Origin: a virus
DNA: 21,811 nucleotides
Strand: one strand, 5' to 3'
IMG/VR virus record: IMGVR_UViG_3300006919_000540
Span: 1-21,811 of that record
In this document: one piece after another, positions 16,357-21,811 of the stretch
Layout: each line of letters starts with the position of its first letter
How positions within the stretch are numbered: position 1 is the first letter of the stretch
Made by a program: the position numbers and the translations under genes
The notes under the pieces: model-generated
What the model was told of the DNA's origin: nothing
What the model saw: only the letters and a program-made list of their open reading frames with translations
Databases searched by the model: none

Positions 16357-17331
16357 ATGCCAAAAGAATTAATACAACAATTTTTAAATGGATCAACAAC
16401 AGCTGGGCCTCGGATTCCAGTAGCTGTTCATCCTTTAATAAGCACGACATATGTGTCAATAGAGCCACAAGATCAGTTTTTCTATAATTGGGAAACTCAA
16501 TCATTAAGATCTATTACTGGTATGAATAATCAAAACCCAGGCAAAGAAGACCACATTATGACTCACAAGGACATAATTAAGGCATTCACAGCTAGTGTAA
16601 CTGGATCTAGTTCTTCTTATTTTTTTGTTGTTGGTGGGCTGGTTAATCAAAGAACGGGATTGTCTACCTTAACCTCAACAACTACTTCTAGTTTTATTAA
16701 CACTGGCAATGTTAGAGACATCGGCGTTTTTGCCTTAAGTAAAAGATTGTATGATAGTCAAGTTATTCCTGGCTCTTTGACAGCTACTGTCACCGGATCA
16801 AATTTTGAAGCGGAAGATATTTCGGGAGACTATTTTGATTCTGGATCTGGATCTCTTATTAAGAAAAACGATGGCCAAACTATAGGCATTGTATTGCCAG
16901 ACGATGGAATGTTTGTTGTTACCGCATCAAATTATAGAGAAGTTGCAACAGCAGTAACAGCAGTAAAATTTAAAACAAGAGTTCTTAACACAACCCTTAA
17001 TGTTTTTTGTAAAGTAAGTTCTGATCAATTAAATTATACTTTTAATCCCACTTCTTTTATGCAAAATGCAATTAGTGGCAACGCTGGTGCATCAGATCAA
17101 ATACAACAATCTTATAATAACATAACTACTAAATCAAGTTTAACAGGGGATTCATCTAGATCTCTTTATTTAAGTGGATTGGTTTCTTCTGGCACTGATT
17201 TTTCTCCATACATGTCATCTATTGGTTTGTATAATGACGATAATGATTTGTTAGCATTAGCTAAATTTACTAAACCACTTAAAAAGCCAACAGACTTACC
17301 TCTTACAGTGAAACTTCAATTAGACTTATAA
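16357..17331 (+). CDS. Appendage protein C, GLYNxDND-module protein
   Basis: A 324-residue protein with AGGAA overlapping the upstream stop codon, six bases before its ATG. The N-terminal 115 residues differ from proteins A and B; they include VAVHPLISTTYVSI and a Gly/Ser/Thr-rich stretch. The shared module follows: DIGVFALSKRLYDSQVIPGS (about 121-140), GIVLPDDGMFVVTAS (about 175-189), NYTFNPTSF (about 224-232) and MSSIGLYNDDNDLLALAKF near the end, with PLKKP and a final strand ending LDL. Relative to A it has about 30 extra residues between the NPTS and GLYN elements. Probably an appendage subunit whose variable N-terminus docks to a different partner; this is inference from the shared C-terminal half. 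Confidence 0.6.
   Translation: MPKELIQQFLNGSTTAGPRIPVAVHPLISTTYVSIEPQDQFFYNWETQSLRSITGMNNQNPGKEDHIMTHKDIIKAFTASVTGSSSSYFFVVGGLVNQRTGLSTLTSTTTSSFINTGNVRDIGVFALSKRLYDSQVIPGSLTATVTGSNFEAEDISGDYFDSGSGSLIKKNDGQTIGIVLPDDGMFVVTASNYREVATAVTAVKFKTRVLNTTLNVFCKVSSDQLNYTFNPTSFMQNAISGNAGASDQIQQSYNNITTKSSLTGDSSRSLYLSGLVSSGTDFSPYMSSIGLYNDDNDLLALAKFTKPLKKPTDLPLTVKLQLDL
17028..17328 (+). repeat. C-terminal GLYNxDND module, copy C
   Basis: Protein-level repeat: NYTFNPTSF, a copy-specific spacer, then SSIGLYNDDNDLLALAK, PLKKP and a terminal strand ending LDL. Confidence 0.75.
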
Positions 17332-17344
17332 GGATCTTTAAAAA

Positions 17345-19099
17345 ATGTTTAAAATTATACCAGCAGATGCAAGAGGCAAATGGCAAAAAATTAATGGAAG
17401 ACTAATAGAGAACCCAGAAACTATAGACTTCAGCGATACACCTTCTGAAGGATTACCCAGTGGGGTGCCAAGGACTGGATTAAATGTAGATGGAGTACTA
17501 ACTGGATCTGATCAATCTTTAGAGTTTGATGGCGTTGATGATTATTTTATTCTTCCTACGATTAATGGGTTAGGAACAGAAATTTTATTAGAGGGTATAG
17601 GTAAAAATGCAGTAACTCATGGATCAACTTCTAATAACATTGCATTTGAATCTTGGATTAAAGTAGAATCTTCAACCACTGCTACTGATAGAAACAGCGA
17701 AGTTTTTGAAGTAACCATACAAAGGAACTCTATTTCATCAACCACAGGTTATGATGGCGTTTATACCGTCCGTACAATAAATGCACTTAGTGCGTTCGAT
17801 TCTGATGTTACAACTCAACAATACGGTCCGGGTTCTGTACCACTTTCTGCTTATTATTTAGACTTCTTATTTGCTACAGCTAGTAATTTCGCTTATTCTG
17901 TTTCATCTACTTGTAATGTTCCTTTTGATGAGTGGGTTCATGTTTGGTGTGAACATTCAGTAACAGGTGGTTTAGGTGATCCGTTTTTTAAACCATCACC
18001 AAGGCACACCTTTAAGCTTTACATGAATGGTGAACTAAACAGATATCAAACAGGCGATGATTGTATGGCAAAGGCCAATGATTTAGATCCTTTTCCCTCA
18101 ACTACACTACCTCTTAACTTCTTTGGTGATAGACAGATAAGCTTTGATGGGCAGTTAGATGAAATGAGAATTTGGCTTAATTCTGGAACAACAGACTCTA
18201 TAATTGAATTAGCTAAACCAGAAAACATTGGAATAATACCAGAGGATTTTTCTTCTCAGGCTTTTTCATCTGAAGTTAAGTTACAATTTGCACCCAGTGC
18301 AGAATATTGTGTGGCTTGGTGGAGATTTGAAACACTATCTGCTGCAGATCTATTTGCAAACGTTGCAGATTCTATCGTTGATACTTCTGAGTATAACCAT
18401 AATGGAACACCTATAGGGTTTGTGGGGTCTGTAGACTTTTCTGAAGAAGAAACTATAGTGCAAGGCCAGACTATTTCTGGTGGGTGGCTATCATCGGTAT
18501 CGGGTGGACTTTTTGATCATGGAGGATTAACTATAATACATGATGACCAAGAGGAATTAATTTCTGAAGAAGGAGTGGAGAATTTAGTAGGATCTGGAAA
18601 TAGTTTATGGGTTGCGTCTGGTGACTCATCGATAGTTGGCATAGATAGATTAAATATATTTTATGGAGCTTCGGCTCATGTCATTAATACAAATAAAGCA
18701 GGAGAAGGAGCTATACATAACATTGACTATAGCAATTTACTTTATGACAGAAATGACTATACTCTTTCTATGAGAATGTTACTAACAACTGGTTCTGCAT
18801 CTGCTAGAGTAACTTACACATTAGGCCACGCTGCAAACTCTGCAGCAACAACTGCAGTTTTTAATAACGTTACATGGAAACCTTTAGTTATGACATTACC
18901 AGTTTCAGCAGATGTGAATGAGCCTTCTATAACAGGATCTGTTGGTATTCAACAATTACATAACTCAGCTGAGCCTGATAATGGATCATTATTTAGGGTT
19001 GATGGATTGCAATTGCAAGAAGGTGACTATTACTCTGTGTTCGTTGGCCCAGATCAAATTAGAAAAGGTTCACAATTATCATGGAATGTGGTGGATTAA
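17345..19099 (+). CDS. Appendage protein D, LamG plus C-terminal carbohydrate-binding-like domain
   Basis: A 584-residue protein preceded by AAGGA, which overlaps the stop of protein C. The LamG/concanavalin A-like domain occupies residues about 55-290: SLEFDGVDDYFILP, IAFESWIKVE, DEWVHVWCEH, KLYMNGELNRY, FDGQLDEMRIWLNSG. A segment after it (about 318-330, CVAWWRFE) matches the WW-x-F element that also follows the LamG domain of protein B. The last 150 or so residues are another beta-sandwich (YTLSMRMLLTTGSA, VTYTLGHAA, then RVDGLQLQEGDYYSVFVGP) that resembles CBM 4/9-like modules, where 'aDGLQLEeG' is a common closing pattern. It lacks the GLYNxDND module. Likely a glycan-recognising fibre or spike; two binding domains in one chain could raise avidity. 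The role is inferred. Confidence 0.6.
   Translation: MFKIIPADARGKWQKINGRLIENPETIDFSDTPSEGLPSGVPRTGLNVDGVLTGSDQSLEFDGVDDYFILPTINGLGTEILLEGIGKNAVTHGSTSNNIAFESWIKVESSTTATDRNSEVFEVTIQRNSISSTTGYDGVYTVRTINALSAFDSDVTTQQYGPGSVPLSAYYLDFLFATASNFAYSVSSTCNVPFDEWVHVWCEHSVTGGLGDPFFKPSPRHTFKLYMNGELNRYQTGDDCMAKANDLDPFPSTTLPLNFFGDRQISFDGQLDEMRIWLNSGTTDSIIELAKPENIGIIPEDFSSQAFSSEVKLQFAPSAEYCVAWWRFETLSAADLFANVADSIVDTSEYNHNGTPIGFVGSVDFSEEETIVQGQTISGGWLSSVSGGLFDHGGLTIIHDDQEELISEEGVENLVGSGNSLWVASGDSSIVGIDRLNIFYGASAHVINTNKAGEGAIHNIDYSNLLYDRNDYTLSMRMLLTTGSASARVTYTLGHAANSAATTAVFNNVTWKPLVMTLPVSADVNEPSITGSVGIQQLHNSAEPDNGSLFRVDGLQLQEGDYYSVFVGPDQIRKGSQLSWNVVD
19090..19095 (+). promoter_or_regulatory. Ribosome binding site choosing the 19101 start
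   Basis: GGTGGA-type purine tract five bases before ATG 19101, which itself lies two bases after the upstream TAA. The longer frame back to 18942 would overlap the previous gene by 158 bases and add a Cys/His/Trp-containing stretch unlike the rest of the protein, so the short form is preferred. Confidence 0.55.
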
Positions 19100-19100
19100 A

Positions 19101-20561
19101 ATGCAAGTTAATAATATAAACTTAGAATATAGAGTTGATTTTAAAAGTAATAAAGGTAATTTTGACAAACAACCCATCTTTAATTTAGTTAGAGGAGTTG
19201 GGCTAACAGGAAATGATTTTATTTCTCTTTATAGAGTAAGAAGATCTACTGAAAATGATATAAGTATAACTGCAGCAGGTTCAACCGCAGGTGCAGTAGT
19301 AGGTCTCACCTATGGCGACAACACAGGAATAACTTCTGTTACAGGTAATTATAGATTAAGATCTTATGCATTTGTTCCTGGCCAATCAAGCTTGACAGCC
19401 GATTGGGGATCAGATGCACTTGTTGATGGAGGTACAGCTTCTTTAACAAACATCTCAACAACTTCTGATCTTTATAAATATACTTATGATATAAATTTTT
19501 CCAAAAAAGATAACATTATAGATTTAATAATTCTTGATGAAACTAGTCAGATAACTGATAGAGTATTGCAAATAAAGGATGCACCTACTTTATCAGCTCT
19601 TACTGTTTTAGGTACAGGAATTAGGCCTATAGGTAGAGACTCTATTGAAGACACTACTCCTACAGGCGAATTAGGTAAAGCAGAAATATTGACCTATCTA
19701 TACAATCAAATGCAAGGCCTTCCAACGTGGGAGTCAGCAGGATTAACAGGAGTTTTTGATAGTTCTTATAATGCCCTTTCTGCATCATTAGAAGGTAAGG
19801 CAGCTGGAGGCACAGGTAATGTTCCTGTTCCCAGTGAAAGAGTAACTTTTGAAAATGGTGTTTTAACAGGAACTATTAGTGGTTGGTCTATGGGTCCAAC
19901 AGAGGGTGGATTCAGATTAGATGGTGGAGGATTTATTAAGAGTGTACCCAGTGAACTCTTCAAAACTAGACACCATAGTACTACTGGAATGACAGTAATG
20001 GGATATGTGAGATTGCATAGTAGTGCTTCTAATCAATCTTTATTTCATCTCGGAGATACTTCTGATAGATCATTGCAATTAAGATTGGAAAACGGTGAAT
20101 TAGTTTTTTCAAATGGATTAGCATCAATTACTGCTGGTGCAATAACTGCTGGAGATAATCCAATGGCTGGCGGTAGAAATTATAAACTTAATAGATGGTA
20201 CCACATAGCCGCTAAAATAACAGCTACTGGATCTGACTCTGGTATGAGTATGTATGTTAATGGAGAAAAAGCATTACTTGCAAGAACAATTACCGGAGAT
20301 TCTCTGACAAGCACAATTTCTGGAGGTGGAGATATTATAACAGCTTTAGATAGTTCAGCTTGGACAGTTGCTATGGATCGTGTTAGCAATACACAAAGAC
20401 TATTTATAGGTGATGACTCTTCTTCTACTGGAACAAACCTTCCTTTTGACGTAGGTTTAACAAGAGTTTTTACTAGGCCACTATCTGATAGCGAAATTTT
20501 TATTAACTTTATTTCAACAATACCTAGTAACACTGTTATTAAAAACATCAAAGCAGGTTAA
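19101..20561 (+). CDS. Appendage protein E with C-terminal LamG domain
   Basis: A 486-residue protein from the ATG at 19101. The N-terminus is MQVNNINLEYRVDFKSNKG. The first 130 or so residues are beta-rich (FISLYRVRRST, VVGLTYGDN, GNYRLRSYAFVPG), followed by a further beta/helix part containing ILTYLYNQMQGLPTWESAG. Residues about 269-480 are LamG/concanavalin A-like: GGFRLDGGGFIKSV, TGMTVMGYVRLHS, LFHLGDTSDRSLQLRL, LNRWYHIAAKIT, GMSMYVNGEKAL, LFIGDDSS and VGLTRVFTRPLSDSEIFINF. The 'W-Y-H-I-A' and 'V-N-G' elements are the usual LamG core. It closes the appendage cassette and is followed by an 81-base gap with a late promoter motif. Likely a distal fibre or receptor-binding subunit, inferred from domain and position. 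Confidence 0.6.
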   Translation: MQVNNINLEYRVDFKSNKGNFDKQPIFNLVRGVGLTGNDFISLYRVRRSTENDISITAAGSTAGAVVGLTYGDNTGITSVTGNYRLRSYAFVPGQSSLTADWGSDALVDGGTASLTNISTTSDLYKYTYDINFSKKDNIIDLIILDETSQITDRVLQIKDAPTLSALTVLGTGIRPIGRDSIEDTTPTGELGKAEILTYLYNQMQGLPTWESAGLTGVFDSSYNALSASLEGKAAGGTGNVPVPSERVTFENGVLTGTISGWSMGPTEGGFRLDGGGFIKSVPSELFKTRHHSTTGMTVMGYVRLHSSASNQSLFHLGDTSDRSLQLRLENGELVFSNGLASITAGAITAGDNPMAGGRNYKLNRWYHIAAKITATGSDSGMSMYVNGEKALLARTITGDSLTSTISGGGDIITALDSSAWTVAMDRVSNTQRLFIGDDSSSTGTNLPFDVGLTRVFTRPLSDSEIFINFISTIPSNTVIKNIKAG

Positions 20562-20569
20562 TTATAATT

Positions 20570-20577
20570 TATAAATA
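20570..20577 (+). promoter_or_regulatory. T4-type late promoter (TATAAATA)
   Basis: An exact TATAAATA sits in the 81-base gap, 65 bases before the ATG at 20643. T4 late promoters consist of just this octamer, read by gp55-loaded RNA polymerase, with initiation a few bases downstream. A gp55-like gene is present in this window, which supports it. About three chance copies per strand are expected in AT-rich DNA of this length, and two more (19473-19480, 21332-21339) lie inside genes, so the intergenic position is the main support. AATTATAATT, a perfect palindrome, abuts it at 20560-20569, and a small GTAAG/CTTAC inverted repeat is at 20601-20612. Confidence 0.5.
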
Positions 20578-20642
20578 ACTTTTCTTTTATTTTTTATGTC
20601 GTAAGTGCTTACTAGTAATGAATTTTCTTAAGGATTTAAACT

Positions 20643-21203
20643 ATGGATTTCAGAATTGATAAAAAAAATTTGGTTAATAGATTTAAGGACTATATAAAGA
20701 AGTTTGATGACGAGTATAGTAATTACAAACCTAGCCATTCAAAAAGATTGAGCACCCCAACTAAATATTATGTTTTAGATCGATTAAGATCGCTATACTA
20801 TTGGGTGACATCGGAAATAATTTTGGATTTGCGCCATGAGTTTATTCATAATGATGATGAATTTGCAAGAGTAAAGGGCGAATTAGAAAATTACATAAGA
20901 AATAAAATAAGAATAAAACCAACCGGCCAAATTTACTTGATGATTAAGGATGTTGAATTTACAGGTGACTTAGATCAGTATAAGGATCACATTCTGCACA
21001 ATAGAACAAAGCTTATTTCTTTATTTGGGAAAATAATTGATGAACTCAATGACTTCTTTTCTGGTGATTTAGAGATAGATAAAAATAAACCCGTTCTTAA
21101 TGATACTTTAAAAAACGAACAAGTTGACAATCAAGAAAATAAAGAGATATTTATAAGTGATGATAATTTTAATCTTAAAAGTGTAATGAGTGTAATAAAA
21201 TGA
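20643..21203 (+). CDS. Charged helical protein, function unknown
   Basis: A 186-residue protein with AAGGA eight bases before its ATG and a TATAAATA motif 65 bases upstream. I do not recognise a family. The first 150 residues are predicted helical by eye and rich in Lys, Asp, Arg and Tyr, with an aromatic-rich stretch (YYVLDRLRSLYYWVTSEIIL, about 42-61) followed by DLRHEFIHNDDEF and a basic segment (YIRNKIRIKPTG). The last 35 residues are Asn/Asp/Glu-rich and probably flexible. There is no signal peptide or membrane helix. Its TGA overlaps the ATG of the next gene (ATGA), so the two are likely translated together. Virion assembly (head or connector) is possible from the operon position, but nothing in the sequence proves it. 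Confidence 0.6.
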   Translation: MDFRIDKKNLVNRFKDYIKKFDDEYSNYKPSHSKRLSTPTKYYVLDRLRSLYYWVTSEIILDLRHEFIHNDDEFARVKGELENYIRNKIRIKPTGQIYLMIKDVEFTGDLDQYKDHILHNRTKLISLFGKIIDELNDFFSGDLEIDKNKPVLNDTLKNEQVDNQENKEIFISDDNFNLKSVMSVIK

Positions 21204-21811
21204 AAGACACTATAAAAAAATTAATTATAGAATCTAAAAAATTATACATTAGTGAATCTTATGAAGATTTTATTAAAAGTAATAATGTAAGAAAGGGTGA
21301 AGAAGATGTTACTATAGCCACCGCTTTAAATTATAAATACAGCGAAGAACCAATGGATAATGAGAAAAAAGCTGCTTATAGTTCCGCTGTTGGATTATTA
21401 AAGAAGGCTGTAAAGTCTGGTGACTTAGAAACTAAAGAAATACCTCAAGACTTAGCTAGTGACATTCAAAATGCAAAAGATCCCGAAGAAGAAGAAAAGG
21501 ATAATCAACAGCAAGTCACAACTACACAAAATGATACTGCCCAAGATTTTGCCGACATTGGGTCGGCAAATAATGACGATCGCACGGAAATCCGTGATAA
21601 AAAAGAACAACCTACAAAAGCAATAGACTCAGAAATACAGTCAAGAATAGATCAGAATAAAGAAAGAATACAAAAGTTTCGTGAAGCAAGAGATAAGTTT
21701 GCGGCTAAAGGTGATGATGGTATGATAGAATACGAAGATTACCTTGTAGACCAAATAAAAAACAATGAAGAAGTTATTGGTGATGCTCTTGATGAGATTT
21801 TAGACATTGAA
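21200..21811 (+). CDS. Charged coiled-coil protein, function unknown (3' partial)
   Basis: ATG at 21200 overlaps the previous stop by four bases (ATGA), and the frame is open to the window edge: 204 codons visible. The N-terminus MKDTIKKLIIESKKLYISES is a basic amphipathic helix. A Glu/Gln/Asp-rich low-complexity section follows (EEEEKDNQQQVTTTQND, about 93-110), then a long Lys/Glu/Arg-rich helix likely to form a coiled coil (about 140-200, including RIDQNKERIQKFREARDKF). Such a composition is seen in scaffold or prohead-core proteins of T4-type phages, but I see no family-specific motif, so I leave the function open. A run of palindromes lies inside it at 21548-21596. Confidence 0.6.
   Translation, partial: MKDTIKKLIIESKKLYISESYEDFIKSNNVRKGEEDVTIATALNYKYSEEPMDNEKKAAYSSAVGLLKKAVKSGDLETKEIPQDLASDIQNAKDPEEEEKDNQQQVTTTQNDTAQDFADIGSANNDDRTEIRDKKEQPTKAIDSEIQSRIDQNKERIQKFREARDKFAAKGDDGMIEYEDYLVDQIKNNEEVIGDALDEILDIE
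21548..21596. repeat. Cluster of three palindromes inside the last open frame
   Basis: A perfect 9-bp inverted repeat TTTGCCGAC / GTCGGCAAA with a 5-base loop (21548-21570) is followed by the 6-bp palindrome CGATCG (21577-21582) and then CACGGA-AA-TCCGTG (21583-21596). About 54% of the bases from 21551 to 21596 are G or C, against roughly one third in the surroundings. Confidence 0.7.

Noticed and set aside
18942-19100. Upstream extension of appendage protein E to ATG 18942
   Set aside because: It would overlap protein D by 158 bases, and the added residues (Cys/His/Trp-containing, unlike the rest) look like an out-of-frame reading; ATG 19101 right after the upstream stop fits the tight packing seen elsewhere.
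19473-19480. TATAAATA inside protein E
   Set aside because: It lies within a coding region with no gene start downstream that needs it, and an A/T octamer is expected a few times by chance in DNA of this composition.
12516-20561. Diversity-generating retroelement targeting the LamG or appendage genes
   Set aside because: No reverse transcriptase, template repeat or adenine-biased variable repeat pair was seen in the window; it could only be tested with the full genome.
21332-21339. TATAAATA inside the last partial gene
   Set aside because: Intragenic, with no visible gene start after it in the window; chance occurrence is likely.

Overview
This window looks like part of the late structural region of an AT-rich, T4-related contractile-tailed phage (Caudoviricetes, myovirus morphology), probably from a marine or otherwise uncultivated source. 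The evidence is a contiguous series of T4-type baseplate proteins (OB-fold hub/spike, gp25-like wedge, gp6-like wedge, gpI/gp7-like wedge), a phage late sigma factor of the gp55 type, and an exact T4-type late promoter motif (TATAAATA) in one intergenic gap. All genes lie on the + strand and are tightly packed, often with overlapping stop and start codons. I see no tRNA, CRISPR array, insertion sequence or integrase. The marine assignment rests on resemblance and is inference.

Layout. (1) 1-2152: a baseplate hub-like gene, already open at the left edge of the window. (2) 2217-3085: a late-transcription sigma factor and a small coiled-coil protein, both embedded in the baseplate cluster. (3) 3060-6893: OB-fold hub/spike, gp25-like wedge and gp6-like wedge. 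(4) 6893-11881: a DNRLRE-like beta-sandwich protein and a 1147-residue wedge/tail-protein-I-like protein carrying a LamG domain. (5) 11892-12446: a small Rossmann-fold, methyltransferase-like protein with the strongest Shine-Dalgarno site noticed here. (6) 12516-20561: an appendage cassette of six genes, rich in Ig-like, LamG and a repeated module ending in a GLYNxDND signature. (7) 20570-21811: a late-promoter motif followed by two unrecognised charged proteins, the second cut by the right edge.

How the genes fit together. The baseplate genes would build the hub and wedges at the tail tip. The downstream beta-rich proteins would probably form fibres, spikes or other glycan-binding appendages attached to that baseplate. 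The encoded sigma factor is expected to recognise TATAAATA promoters and so may switch on its own structural operon. The most notable observations are a module shared by three consecutive appendage genes, in one of which a LamG domain sits between the two conserved halves; LamG-type domains in four genes of one locus; the sigma factor placed inside the baseplate operon; a methyltransferase-like gene between tail genes; and a GC-rich run of three palindromes inside the last open frame.
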